Shown: positions 9,277-17,219, numbered from the stretch's first letter. The stretch: 64,000 bases of DNA from E44-bin88 sp034419075 (GCA_034419075.1 DAOULR010000010.1:17894-81893); one strand, 5' to 3'. Made by a program: numbers and translations. Notes: generated from the sequence alone by a model not told the origin.

Positions 9277-9283
9277 CCCTGTC

Positions 9284-9292
9284 ATTATATCA
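9284..9292 (-). promoter_or_regulatory. extended -10 promoter for the PAC2 gene, probably leaderless
   Basis: Minus strand TGATATAAT at 9292-9284. The hexamer ends 7 nt before ATG 9276, leaving no room for a leader or ribosome binding site. Confidence 0.5.
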
Positions 9293-9335
9293 TCTCCGCG
9301 AGTTTGAGTGATTATCCTTGTCCCGGTCTGACGGT

Positions 9336-9566
9336 CTAGTCCCAGATGTCGGCCATCGGCCGCTGGAATGGGTCGACGGCGCTGGGCATTTTGTCGGGTT
9401 TCCAGACGGGTTCCAGGGGTTTGTTCTTAGCGGCGGCTTCATCCGCGTTTTCCAGGTGCCCCCGATAGCTCTTGTTGAAACAGAGATAATAGTGTCGGCC
9501 TCGGTAGAGGGGACACTCATGGCACAGTTTCCCGGAGAAGGGGCATAACATCTTCTCTTTAGCCAT
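9336..9566 (-). CDS. small cysteine-containing protein
   Basis: 76 aa from ATG 9566, which has GGAG a few bases upstream. A TTG 12 nt earlier is less likely. It contains MLCPFSGKLCHECPLYRGRHYYLCF, four cysteines in a CX6CX2C...C pattern that could bind a metal or cluster, followed by an acidic tail. It begins 12 nt after the stop of a MinD-ferredoxin gene and so belongs to that operon. I do not recognise a named family. Confidence 0.65.
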   Translation of the reverse strand: MAKEKMLCPFSGKLCHECPLYRGRHYYLCFNKSYRGHLENADEAAAKNKPLEPVWKPDKMPSAVDPFQRPMADIWD

Positions 9567-9578
9567 CCTTGTCTCCAA

Positions 9579-10430
9579 TCAGGGGCGGGAGATTGCCTCC
9601 CAAAGCCCCTCTATCTCCCGCGAGACCGCGCCGTCGGCGTATTCCACCACGGGCAAGCCGCGGACGATGGCCTCGGTTACGACATTATCGAAGGGGATTT
9701 TGGCCGCCACCCCGATGCCCTGGCTTTTACAGTAGTCTTCGATGCGGCGGCTGTTCTCCTCGTTCAAATCATATTTGTTGATGGCGACGGTGGCGGGCAC
9801 GCTGAAGTGACGACTGACGCCCAGCACCCTTTCCAGGTCGTGTATCCCGGAGAGCGTGGGCTCGGCCACCATGAGCGCCAGGCTGGCCCCTGACAGCGAT
9901 GATATAACCGGGCAGCCGATACCAGGTGGGCCGTCGCTGATAATGCAATCAAAGCCACGCTCTTCGGTGATGCGCCTGGCTTCTTGCCTGACCTGAGCCA
10001 CCAGCTTGCCCGAATTCTCCTGGGCGATGCCGAGACGTGCGTGGACCAGCGGCCCGTATCTGGTGTCGGAGACAAACCAATGCCCCGACATATTCTCTTT
10101 CATAGTTATGGCGTCCATTGGGCATATGTGGGCGCAGAAGCCGCAGCCTTCGCAGGCTATGGGGTTGACCTTATAGTCTCTAACGGCCTCGAAGCGGCAC
10201 AAGTCCTGACATAGCCCGCACTCCGTGCATTTTGCCTCGTCGATTTGGGCGAGCTGGCCACTCCAGAAATCGTTTTCCTGATTTACTGTGGGCTTGAGCA
10301 GCAGATGAAGGTCGGCGGCGTCCACGTCGCAATCGGCCAGTACCTTGCCCTTGGCCAGCGCCGCCAGCGAGCCGACGAGGCTGGTCTTGCCGGTGCCGCC
10401 TTTACCGCTTAAGACTACGATCTCTCGCAT
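9579..10430 (-). CDS. MinD-superfamily P-loop ATPase with inserted 2x[4Fe-4S] ferredoxin domain
   Basis: 283 aa. The deviant Walker A motif GKGGTGKTS is at residues 9-17. Two ferredoxin motifs follow (CTECGLCQDLC and CEGCGFCAHICP, about 69-106), and then the rest of the ATPase with DGPPGIGCPV. The family (COG1149) is thought to act in Fe-S or metal-cofactor assembly by analogy with Mrp/Nbp35; direct biochemistry is scarce. It overlaps the 3' end of its paralogue by 29 nt. The two may form a heterodimer, as P-loop ATPases of this class are dimeric. Confidence 0.88.
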   Translation of the reverse strand: MREIVVLSGKGGTGKTSLVGSLAALAKGKVLADCDVDAADLHLLLKPTVNQENDFWSGQLAQIDEAKCTECGLCQDLCRFEAVRDYKVNPIACEGCGFCAHICPMDAITMKENMSGHWFVSDTRYGPLVHARLGIAQENSGKLVAQVRQEARRITEERGFDCIISDGPPGIGCPVISSLSGASLALMVAEPTLSGIHDLERVLGVSRHFSVPATVAINKYDLNEENSRRIEDYCKSQGIGVAAKIPFDNVVTEAIVRGLPVVEYADGAVSREIEGLWEAISRP

Positions 10431-11268
10431 CCACTATCTCCTTAATCCTCTCAAAAAGCTCGATGAATTTTTCTTTCCACTCGGGCATGCCCTCGACCAG
10501 CGTTATCCCTCGAGAGTACAGTCGGGCAATCTCGGTGTCCAGTGGTATGGTGAGCAGTATGGGTATATTTTCGCTACGGCAATAATCCTCGACACTGTCG
10601 TCGCCGACACCGGCGCGGTTGAGGACGACGCCGCAGTCTATGCCCAGCTGCCGCACCGTCTCCACGGCCAGGACGAGGTCGTTGAGGCCGAAGGGGGTGG
10701 GCTCGGTGACCAGCAGGCAGAAGTCGCTATCTTTAATGGCCTCAACCACCGGGCAGGATGTCCCCGGCGGGCTGTCGATAATGGTTAAGCCTTCACTATC
10801 GGCATACTTTTTCACCATCCTGATTACGGGCGAGGCCATGGCCTCGCCCACGGTGAGCCGGCCCTGGACGAAATCAATGCCGTCGGCGTTGCCCCGCTCC
10901 ACCACGCCCATCTCTCTATTTTCCTCGGAGACTGCCCTTTCCGGGCAGAGATAGCTGCAGGCACCACAGCCGTGGCAGAGCTCGGGGAAGGTGAGCACGT
11001 GCTCGCCGAGGACGGCGATGGCGTTGTAGGCGCAGACCTCGGCGCACCTAGCGCAGCGGTTGCATTTGGTCTCGTCTATCTTGGGGACGGGGATAAAGAC
11101 GGGCTGGCGGCCACTGATATCGGGTTTAAGGAACACGTGGTCGTTGGGCTCCTCGACATCGCCATCGAGAAGCCTTACCTTGCGGTTATCCTTTAGGGCC
11201 AGGGCCAGGCTGGTGGCGACCAGCGTCTTGCCCGTGCCGCCTTTACCACTGGCGATTGAGATTAACAT
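10402..11268 (-). CDS. MinD-superfamily P-loop ATPase with ferredoxin insert, paralogue
   Basis: 288 aa. ASGKGGTGKT near residue 8; CNRCARCAEVCAYNA and CHGCGACSYLCPE provide ligands for two [4Fe-4S] clusters; DSPPGTSCPVVEA is Walker-B-like. It is similar in layout to the downstream gene, indicating tandem duplication. It directly follows the DUF5320-like gene (adjacent, no gap). Such paired ATPases occur beside NifX/NifB-like proteins in many anaerobes, which supports a cofactor- or cluster-handling role. Confidence 0.88.
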   Translation of the reverse strand: MLISIASGKGGTGKTLVATSLALALKDNRKVRLLDGDVEEPNDHVFLKPDISGRQPVFIPVPKIDETKCNRCARCAEVCAYNAIAVLGEHVLTFPELCHGCGACSYLCPERAVSEENREMGVVERGNADGIDFVQGRLTVGEAMASPVIRMVKKYADSEGLTIIDSPPGTSCPVVEAIKDSDFCLLVTEPTPFGLNDLVLAVETVRQLGIDCGVVLNRAGVGDDSVEDYCRSENIPILLTIPLDTEIARLYSRGITLVEGMPEWKEKFIELFERIKEIVDARDRSLKR

Positions 11269-11484
11269 TTAGGCTCTGGTCATCTTGGCCCCGCAATTAG
11301 GGCATTTGATATCGTAGCAGGGGACGCCTCTCTGGTGCGGCGCTTTTGTTCCGCAGGCGGGACAGACGCATTCGCCGTTGGGACCAGCGCCGGGGCGATT
11401 GCCCCCCATCCGGCCCCTGCCGCCGCCTCGGCCTGTTCCCGGGCCGCTTCCCCAGGGAGGGCCCATTCCATCTCCTCTAGGCAT
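11269..11484 (-). CDS. DUF5320-like Gly-rich small zinc-ribbon protein
   Basis: 71 aa. The first 35 residues are a Gly/Arg/Pro-rich stretch (GPPWGSGPGTGRGGG) of the type found in DUF5320 proteins next to nif-like accessory genes. The C-terminal half has CPACG and CPNCG, a four-Cys zinc ribbon or rubredoxin-like site. Located between the MoaD-like gene and the MinD pair in one orientation. Function unknown; metal binding is inferred from the cysteines. Confidence 0.75.
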   Translation of the reverse strand: MPRGDGMGPPWGSGPGTGRGGGRGRMGGNRPGAGPNGECVCPACGTKAPHQRGVPCYDIKCPNCGAKMTRA

Positions 11485-11543
11485 AGTTACACCTCCCCTG
11501 TAAACTGACTAAGAATTTCTCTCTGGTTGAGCAATGCTGGCCA

Positions 11544-11918
11544 TTAACAATGCCCCAGTGTATCTGACTGTATCTTCACCTCGTCCCCATCCTTTAGCTC
11601 TGACTCAAGGCCGTGATCCAAAAGCACATAGTTCCGGCCGTTAACAAACACGTCGTAATCCAGTTTTATATCCTTGGTTATGGGGCAAATCGGCTCAAAA
11701 TCGACGCCCGCTTGCTTGTAGCAAGCCCCTAATTCGGCGAGTATTGCTCTCAGCGTGTCACCTTCCACCTCTATTTCGGCAAACCCTTTCTCTCGGGCAC
11801 CTGGCCAGGGGGCAAACAGGCCCGGTAGGGATGAGACAGAGCCTCCCGAAGCCACCTGCCCGTCATAATTAACCAGAATTCTCAATTGCTCGAAATGTGG
11901 AACTATGGCTATCCTCAT
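11544..11918 (-). CDS. MoaD/ThiS-like protein lacking the C-terminal diglycine
   Basis: About 124 aa from ATG 11918 (GGGGAG 5 nt upstream); a GTG at 11924 is also possible. The C-terminal half resembles the beta-grasp fold of MoaD (DVFVNGRNYVLLDHGLES, then LKDGDEVKI). The protein ends SDTLGHC rather than GG, so it cannot be activated as a normal thiocarboxylate carrier. The N-terminal 50 residues are additional. It overlaps or abuts the NifX-like gene and precedes the DUF5320-like gene. A structural or binding role within the cofactor cluster is a guess. Confidence 0.65.
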   Translation of the reverse strand: MRIAIVPHFEQLRILVNYDGQVASGGSVSSLPGLFAPWPGAREKGFAEIEVEGDTLRAILAELGACYKQAGVDFEPICPITKDIKLDYDVFVNGRNYVLLDHGLESELKDGDEVKIQSDTLGHC

Positions 11919-11920
11919 GC

Positions 11921-12499
11921 TCACTCCCCTGAACTCTTATCTTTATTCTCCAGCTCTTCAATACGGCGTTGGATTTCGCTGAGCTGCTGGGCCAAGTCCT
12001 GCGACTGGGCCTTGAGCCCCTCGATTTCTTGGGTGGGGCTGTGGGTTGCCGAAGCCACGGGCGGGTTCATGCCATGGCCCATACAATGGCCTTTGCCTCC
12101 ACCCATGCCTCGTCCCATACCGCCGCCCATGCCTCGCCCCATGCCGAAGCGGTCGGGCACGTTGGGCTGGAGGCTGGCTTTTAGCTTGCCGGTGCGGTAG
12201 CTTTCGATGGCGTCTTCAACCTTGCCCGAGGCGCCGGTTATCATCTCGATGCCGGCAGCGGACAATACCTGATGGGCGTTGGGCCCGAGGTTGCCGGTGA
12301 TAATGGCGGCAACGCCCTTTTGAGCAACCATCTGGGCGGCGGAGATGCCCGCCCCGCCCGAGGCCATGGCGCTGGCGTTATCAATCGCCTCGAATTCCAT
12401 TGTTTCGGGGTCGGCGATAATGAAATAGGCGCAGCGCCCGAAGCGCGGGTCGACCTCGGCATCGAGGGTGGGCCCGTTAGCTGAAATAGCGATTTTCAT
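11921..12499 (-). CDS. NifX/NifB-C-terminal-like dinitrogenase cofactor-binding family protein with Gly-Met-rich linker
   Basis: 192 aa. Residues 1-110 match the COG1433 fold (MKIAISANG, DPRFGRCAYFII, GISAAQMVAQKGVAAIITGNLGPNAHQVL), a family that binds FeMo-cofactor precursors in nitrogenase biosynthesis but is widespread in non-diazotrophs. Residues about 117-145 are a Gly/Met-rich stretch with GHCMGHGM, a likely metal-binding tail. The end is a predicted coiled coil (LKAQSQDLAQQLSEIQRRIEEL). No nitrogenase genes are in the window, so nitrogen fixation is not implied. It lies 36 nt downstream of the DUF134 regulator. Confidence 0.85.
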   Translation of the reverse strand: MKIAISANGPTLDAEVDPRFGRCAYFIIADPETMEFEAIDNASAMASGGAGISAAQMVAQKGVAAIITGNLGPNAHQVLSAAGIEMITGASGKVEDAIESYRTGKLKASLQPNVPDRFGMGRGMGGGMGRGMGGGKGHCMGHGMNPPVASATHSPTQEIEGLKAQSQDLAQQLSEIQRRIEELENKDKSSGE

Positions 12500-12535
12500 C
12501 GACTACCTCCTTATCCCTTCTTTCAAATAGTTGCG

Positions 12536-12985
12536 TTAGTCTGTTTTTAATCTTCTGCCCCGCCCGTGGCCCATCGGCCAGAGCGCCATGATTTCATCCG
12601 TGCGGCAGGTGGGGCAAAGCTCGGGCGGTTCCTTAATCATCTTTTCGAAGGGGACTTCCCACTCGTGGCCGTTGCCGCAGCGGAAGCGGCGCACTGTCAT
12701 CTCGTAGTTCCCGCCTTCAATCCTTATCGCCTTGCCGTTGAGCAGGGCGTCGGCCATCTTCTGCCGCGCTGAGAGCAGTATGCGGGCAAAGGTGCTGCGT
12801 GATACCTTCATCTTCTGGGCGCAGCCGTCCTGTTCCAGTCCCTCAATATCCTTGAGCCGAATCGCCTCGGCTTCCTCCACGGAGAGGCGCACTTCCTCAA
12901 GGTTGGACAGGGGCACGCCCGCCGGCTTGAAGTAGGTCACCTGCGGGATGGAGTCCACCCGCCGCCACATAGGTTGTCTTCCCAT
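12536..12985 (-). CDS. DUF134 family HTH DNA-binding protein
   Basis: 149 aa. The N-terminus carries the DUF134 (COG1342) sequence (FKPAGVP, EAEAIRLKDIEGLEQDGCAQKM, VSRSTFARILLSARQKMADALL), a sigma-70 region 4-like helix-turn-helix. The C-terminal part adds CGNGHEW and CPTC, a possible zinc site. It is the first gene of the minus-strand cluster running to the MinD and PAC2 genes. Its promoter carries repeated CATAAG-type sites, so it may sense iron or redox state and control its own operon. That regulatory role is inferred from position. Confidence 0.82.
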   Translation of the reverse strand: MGRQPMWRRVDSIPQVTYFKPAGVPLSNLEEVRLSVEEAEAIRLKDIEGLEQDGCAQKMKVSRSTFARILLSARQKMADALLNGKAIRIEGGNYEMTVRRFRCGNGHEWEVPFEKMIKEPPELCPTCRTDEIMALWPMGHGRGRRLKTD

Positions 12986-13065
12986 AAGCCTTTATCCTTA
13001 ATTTTTAAGTCATAAGCCCATTAAGATAGCGATGATTGTTAGTTATTTCGGTCTTATGCTCATAA
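12983..13065. promoter_or_regulatory. CATAAG-type operator sites upstream of the DUF134 operon
   Basis: CATAAGCC occurs twice in direct orientation at 12983-12990 and 13011-13018, 28 bp apart. An inverted pair TTATG...CATAA with a 2-nt centre lies at 13054-13065, over the predicted transcription start of the minus promoter. The shared half-site suggests one regulator, plausibly the DUF134 protein itself. Confidence 0.45.
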
Positions 13066-13067
13066 TT

Positions 13068-13096
13068 ATTCTATACCAGTGCTCCCCTGTTGTCAA
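13068..13096 (-). promoter_or_regulatory. sigma70 promoter of the DUF134-NifX-MinD operon
   Basis: Minus strand: perfect TTGACA at 13096-13091, 17 nt spacer, TAGAAT at 13073-13068. Its -35 hexamer overlaps the -35 of the divergent SDR promoter, so the two promoters probably compete. Confidence 0.65.
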
Positions 13097-13120
13097 CCGA
13101 GGGGTGTTTTTTGGTATAAT
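13090..13120 (+). promoter_or_regulatory. promoter of the SDR/steroid-reductase-like operon
   Basis: TTGTCA at 13090-13095, 19 nt spacer, perfect TATAAT at 13115-13120. The hexamer ends 11 nt before ATG 13132, predicting a leader of only about 5 nt. No ribosome binding site is present. Confidence 0.55.
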
Positions 13121-13131
13121 TACCGTCAATA

Positions 13132-14142
13132 ATGATTGTAGTAACCGGCGCCGCGGGACATGTTGGCGCTAACCTGGTGCGTGCCCTGGCGGCTAAAGGA
13201 AGCCCTGTGCGCGCCCTCGTCCACCTTGACCGAAGGGCGCTGGAGGGGCTGGGTATAGAGGTCGTCGCGGGCGACATCCGCGACCCTGATTCCCTGCTCA
13301 AGGCCTTTGAGGGCGCCGAGGTGGTCTATCACCTGGCGGCGCTCATCTCCATAGCCACCGACCCTTGGTCACTGTTGGAGGCGGTCAACATTAACGGTAC
13401 CCGCAACGTGGTCGAGGCCTGTCTGAATTGCGGGGTGCGCCGCCTGGTTCATTTCAGTTCCATCCATACCCTGAGCGATACGGCCAGCGATATCCCCGTT
13501 GACGAGTCGAGTCCCTTGGTCGAATCCCAGCGCTACCCACCCTATGACCGTTCCAAGGCGATGGCGGAGAGAGAGGTGTCCCAGGGTATAGAAAAGGGGC
13601 TGGACGCCATTATCATCAGCCCCACGGCCATTGTTGGCCCCCACGACTACAAGCCGTCGCACTTCGGCGAGGCGTTGTTGAAGCTGGCCAACGGCAGCCT
13701 GCCCGCACTGGTCAGCGGCGGTTTTAACTGGGTGGACGTGCGCGACGTCGTCAGGGGGGCGATGCGTGCTCAAGAGATAGCCCCCACCGGTGCCAAGTAC
13801 CTTCTCTCTGGTCACTGGCTTTCACTGGGCGAGGTGGCCAAAATGGTGGAGGAGCTAACCGGCGTCAAGGCGCCCGGTTCGGTCTATCCGATGTGGCTGG
13901 CGCGAATCGGCGCCCCCTTTGTCACCGCCTTTGACCGCCTGGCGCGACGGCGGCCGCTATATACCAGCGCCTCTCTGCAGGCGCTGCGCGGTCATCACAA
14001 TATAAGTTACCAGAAGGCGAGCCGCGAGCTCGGCTACCAGCCGCGCCCCTTCCGCGAAACTCTCGTCGATACCCTGAAGTGGTTCGAGGCGGCGGGTAAG
14101 CTGGAGCACCACTTAAAACTGGAAAAGGCGGGGGCAACTTGA
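13132..14142 (+). CDS. extended SDR: NAD(P)-dependent epimerase / 3-beta-HSD-like dehydrogenase
   Basis: 336 aa. Rossmann motif GAAGHVG at residues 6-12 and catalytic YDRSK near residue 142 (with the conserved upstream FSSIHT) mark an active extended short-chain dehydrogenase. Sequence style (VVYHLAALIS, VNINGTRNVVEAC) is close to dihydroflavonol-reductase/3-beta-hydroxysteroid dehydrogenase-like proteins. The stop overlaps the start of a steroid-5-alpha-reductase-like membrane protein, so the two may act on the same ring or isoprenoid substrate. The true substrate is unknown. Confidence 0.85.
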   Translation: MIVVTGAAGHVGANLVRALAAKGSPVRALVHLDRRALEGLGIEVVAGDIRDPDSLLKAFEGAEVVYHLAALISIATDPWSLLEAVNINGTRNVVEACLNCGVRRLVHFSSIHTLSDTASDIPVDESSPLVESQRYPPYDRSKAMAEREVSQGIEKGLDAIIISPTAIVGPHDYKPSHFGEALLKLANGSLPALVSGGFNWVDVRDVVRGAMRAQEIAPTGAKYLLSGHWLSLGEVAKMVEELTGVKAPGSVYPMWLARIGAPFVTAFDRLARRRPLYTSASLQALRGHHNISYQKASRELGYQPRPFRETLVDTLKWFEAAGKLEHHLKLEKAGAT

Positions 14143-14900
14143 ACGAGCTGAGCTTTTTCAATGGGTTTATCATCGTCTGGTTTTGGCTGGCGGTCGTCGC
14201 CTTCCTGTCGCTGCTTTTCTTTCCCGCCCCCTACGGGCGCTATGTCCGCCGCAGCTGGGGCTTTGCCCTCAACAACCGGCTGGGCTGGATTATCATGGAA
14301 TCGACGGCACCGCTGGCATTTGCCGCCTGCTTCTTTATCGGTGACAACGCCGTCACCGTGACCACGCTGGTCTTTCTGGTATTATGGGAGGCGCACTACC
14401 TGCACCGCGCCTTTATCTACCCCTTTAGCCTTCGCCTCCACAGACGGGGGGTGCCACTGGTCGTGCTCGGCGTCGTCTTGCTCTTCAACATTGCCAACGG
14501 TTACCTCAACGGCCGCTATCTCTTCAGCTTCTCCGACGGATACTCCAACCAGTGGCTGAGCGACCCGCGCTTTGTCATCGGGGCGGCGCTCTTCATCACA
14601 GGCTTTATCATCAACCGGCGGGCCGATAACGTCCTGCGCAACCTTAGTAAGACGACTTCCTCGGGTTACAAGATTCCTTACGGTGGGCTTTACCGCTGGA
14701 TATCCTGCCCCAACTACTTTGGCGAAATAGTTATCTGGACGGGCTGGGCGATAGCCACCTGGTCGCTGCCGGGGCTGGCCTTTGCTGTCTGGACGGCAGC
14801 CAACCTGGTGCCCCGCGCCCGTTCCCACCACGCCTGGTACCGGCAGCGTTTCCCCGATTATCCCTCCCGGAGACGTGCGCTCTTACCTGGCCTGTGGTAG
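14139..14900 (+). CDS. steroid 5-alpha-reductase-like integral membrane protein
   Basis: 253 aa with about six membrane segments. The C-terminal half has the family signature: GYKIPYGGLYRWISCPNYFGEI, then an HHAWYRQRFPDYP-type ending. In eukaryotes this fold reduces the 4,5 double bond of 3-oxo-steroids with NADPH; bacterial members are poorly characterised. Translation probably begins at TTG 14139, overlapping the upstream stop (TTGA), so it is coupled to the SDR. Membrane location follows from the hydrophobic segments. Confidence 0.82.
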   Translation: MNELSFFNGFIIVWFWLAVVAFLSLLFFPAPYGRYVRRSWGFALNNRLGWIIMESTAPLAFAACFFIGDNAVTVTTLVFLVLWEAHYLHRAFIYPFSLRLHRRGVPLVVLGVVLLFNIANGYLNGRYLFSFSDGYSNQWLSDPRFVIGAALFITGFIINRRADNVLRNLSKTTSSGYKIPYGGLYRWISCPNYFGEIVIWTGWAIATWSLPGLAFAVWTAANLVPRARSHHAWYRQRFPDYPSRRRALLPGLW

Positions 14901-14963
14901 CTGGGTTTCCCCCTCTGCAATATCGCCTGATTTGTGATACAATTTCCTTTAAAGGAGTGAACT

Positions 14964-15383
14964 ATGATCTGCCCCACCTGCCATGAGCTAATGATAGTCG
15001 TCGAGCAGGACAAGATTGAGCTGGACCACTGCACCAGTTGCCGCGGGGTCTGGTTCGACGCGGGAGAGCTAGAGCTGATGCTGGAGAGGATGGGACTGGA
15101 GAGCGGTGCCCTGACAATGGCACAGATAATGGATTTGCCTGACGCCGAGACTAAAGAGAAAAAGCGGCGCTGTCCCATCTGCAGGCGGAAGATGAAAAAG
15201 GTGTACATCGGCAAGGACCAGGAGGTGCTCATCGATGTCTGCGGGTGGGGGGATGGGCTCTGGTTCGACGGCGGCGAGGTGCGCCAGATTATAGAGCAAT
15301 GCTCAGCTAAGCCAAGTGCTAAAGCGGGCTCCGAGGAGCGCGTTCTCAGCTTTTTGGGGGATACCTTTAAGGCCGAAAAATAG
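14964..15383 (+). CDS. TFIIB-type zinc-ribbon protein (two tandem zf-TFIIB repeats)
   Basis: 139 aa. The first repeat has CPTCHELM...DHCTSCRGVWFDAGE, a complete four-Cys zinc ribbon of the COG3809 type. The second has CPICRRKM...DVCGWGDGLWFDGGE, where the last Cys of the site is replaced, so zinc binding there is doubtful. An extended -10 (TGATACAAT, 14935-14943) and AAAGGAG precede the ATG. It is followed by lemA and an HtpX-type protease and may belong to the same membrane-quality module. Function unknown. Confidence 0.8.
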   Translation: MICPTCHELMIVVEQDKIELDHCTSCRGVWFDAGELELMLERMGLESGALTMAQIMDLPDAETKEKKRRCPICRRKMKKVYIGKDQEVLIDVCGWGDGLWFDGGEVRQIIEQCSAKPSAKAGSEERVLSFLGDTFKAEK

Positions 15384-15428
15384 TCGGGTATAGGCTCTGG
15401 TTTTAAATAAACCATTAAGGAGGTTACG

Positions 15429-15992
15429 ATGATTGCAGTCTATATTGTCGGCGGTATTGTGGTCATACTCTTCCTCATTTTCATTGTCACCTACAACAGC
15501 CTCGTCGGGCTGCGCAACCAGATGCGCAACGCCTGGGCGCAGATAGACGTCCAGCTCAAGCGGCGCCATGACCTCATTCCCAACCTGGTGGAGACGGTTA
15601 AGGGGTATAAGATACACGAAAGGGAGACGCTGGAGGCGGTAACCAAGGCGCGCAACCTGGCGCAGAGCCTGGCCAGCGCCGGTGCCGCCGCCCGTTCCAA
15701 GGCGGAGGACGCGCTGGGTGGCGCCCTCTCCAAGCTGCTGGCGGTGGTGGAAAACTACCCCGACCTGAAGGCGAACCAGAACTTCCTGGCCCTCCAGGAG
15801 GAGCTGGCCTCGACAGAGAACAAGATAAGCTTTTCCCGCCAGTATTACAACGATTCTGTGCTGCGGATGAACAACAAGGTCCAGATGTTTCCCTCTAACG
15901 TGGTCGCCGCCATGACCAACTTCAAGATGGGCGAGTTCTTCGAGGTTACGGTGACCGAGGAGAGGGAAGCACCCAAAGTTAGTTTTACATAA
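15429..15992 (+). CDS. lemA: LemA family protein
   Basis: 187 aa with one N-terminal membrane segment (about 3-25) and the LemA core (NAWAQIDVQLKRRHDLIPNLVETVKGY; FSRQYYNDSVLRMNN; FPSNVVA). The mostly helical domain lies outside or along the membrane. LemA often sits next to M48 proteases, as here, 18 nt upstream of an HtpX-like gene, but its own biochemical role is not settled. The ribosome binding site AAGGAGG is strong. Confidence 0.92.
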   Translation: MIAVYIVGGIVVILFLIFIVTYNSLVGLRNQMRNAWAQIDVQLKRRHDLIPNLVETVKGYKIHERETLEAVTKARNLAQSLASAGAAARSKAEDALGGALSKLLAVVENYPDLKANQNFLALQEELASTENKISFSRQYYNDSVLRMNNKVQMFPSNVVAAMTNFKMGEFFEVTVTEEREAPKVSFT

Positions 15993-16010
15993 AAGAGAAC
16001 GATTTAAGAT

Positions 16011-17219
16011 ATGTGGGAACAGATTAGCGCTAATCGATGGCGTTCGGTAGTCCTGACCATGGGCATGGCCATTATCCTGCTCCTGATAGGCTACGCCGTG
16101 GGCTATTTCTTCTTCGATAACGCCGTCATCGGGCTTATCATCGCCCTTATCGTCTGGGGCATACTGGCCCTGCTCGCCTTTTACCAGGGCGACAGCATCC
16201 TGTTGGGGTTGTCGGGTGCCCGCAAGATAGGCCGCGATGATAACCCGCGCCTCTACAATGTCGTCGAGGAGATGAAAATCGCCTCGGGCCTGGAGAGGAT
16301 GCCCAATATCTATATTATCGACGACCCGGCCCTCAACGCCTTCGCCACCGGGCGCGACCCCAGCAAGGCTTCGGTGGCCGTCACCTCGGGGCTGCTGTCC
16401 AAGCTCAACCGCGACGAGCTGCAGGGGGTCATCGGCCATGAGATAGCCCACGTCAAGAACCGCGACGTGCTGCTGATGGCGATTTGCGCTGTTATGCTGG
16501 GCACCATCGTTATCCTGGCCTGGTACGCCACGCGGGTGCTCTTCTTTACCGGCGGCGGTAGGCGGAGTTCGGGAGGGGGTGCGGGGGGGCTAATAGTCCT
16601 GGCCGTGGGAATTTTCCTGCTCATACTGGCGCCGATTCTGGCCCAGATTATTTACTTCACCGTTTCCCGGAAACGGGAATACCTGGCCGATGCCTCTTCC
16701 GCCCTCTATACCCGTTACCCCGAAGGGCTGGCTTCGGCGCTGGAGAAGATTGCCGCTTCGCCCATACAGCTTAAATCGGCCAACCAGGCGACGGCGCCGA
16801 TGTACACCATTAACCCCTTCCGCGAGAAGGGGAGGGCCGCCAGCAACCTCACCAGCACCCACCCTCCCATCCAGGAAAGAATACGAATCCTGCGGGCTAT
16901 GGCAGGGGCTTCGCTGACCGATTACGATAAGGCCTACCGGGAGGCGAGGGGGGCCAAGGCGGGTATCGCCCCCGCCTCGGCGCTGGCGCTGGACAAGATG
17001 GCGGGGTCTACCGCCCTGCGGGAGCCGTCAGCCGAGGCCAAGACCGAGGAAAAACCGCCGCAGAAGGTTGAGCGCGCCCGCGAGACCTCGGACATGATGT
17101 GGCGCTTCAGTAAGTACCGCACCGTTAACTGCCCCTGCGGCACCAGGCTGAGAGTATCCCCCGAATTTAAGGGGGACAGCGTACAGTGCCCTCACTGCGG
17201 GCGGGAACTATCGGTTTAG
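16011..17219 (+). CDS. htpX: M48 family membrane metalloprotease, HtpX-like, with C-terminal zinc ribbon
   Basis: 402 aa. Two N-terminal membrane segments (about 15-60), the zinc protease motif HEIAHV, two more membrane segments, then KREYLADA with the third zinc ligand. This is the HtpX layout, a protease for damaged membrane proteins. An unusual C-terminal extension (about 290-402) is Ala/Glu-rich and ends in a four-Cys ribbon (CPCGTRLRVSP...CPHCGREL). It lies 18 nt after lemA. Protease identity is secure; the tail may bind zinc or a partner. Confidence 0.88.
   Translation: MWEQISANRWRSVVLTMGMAIILLLIGYAVGYFFFDNAVIGLIIALIVWGILALLAFYQGDSILLGLSGARKIGRDDNPRLYNVVEEMKIASGLERMPNIYIIDDPALNAFATGRDPSKASVAVTSGLLSKLNRDELQGVIGHEIAHVKNRDVLLMAICAVMLGTIVILAWYATRVLFFTGGGRRSSGGGAGGLIVLAVGIFLLILAPILAQIIYFTVSRKREYLADASSALYTRYPEGLASALEKIAASPIQLKSANQATAPMYTINPFREKGRAASNLTSTHPPIQERIRILRAMAGASLTDYDKAYREARGAKAGIAPASALALDKMAGSTALREPSAEAKTEEKPPQKVERARETSDMMWRFSKYRTVNCPCGTRLRVSPEFKGDSVQCPHCGRELSV

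Noticed and set aside
11921..12499. nitrogen fixation locus, suggested by the NifX-like protein
   Set aside because: No nifHDK, nifE or nifN genes are present. COG1433 proteins are common in non-diazotrophs.
15303..16451. 382-aa open frame on the minus strand
   Set aside because: It is antisense to lemA and the start of htpX, which have clear families and good ribosome sites. The translation has a biased His/Gly/Gln composition and no motif.
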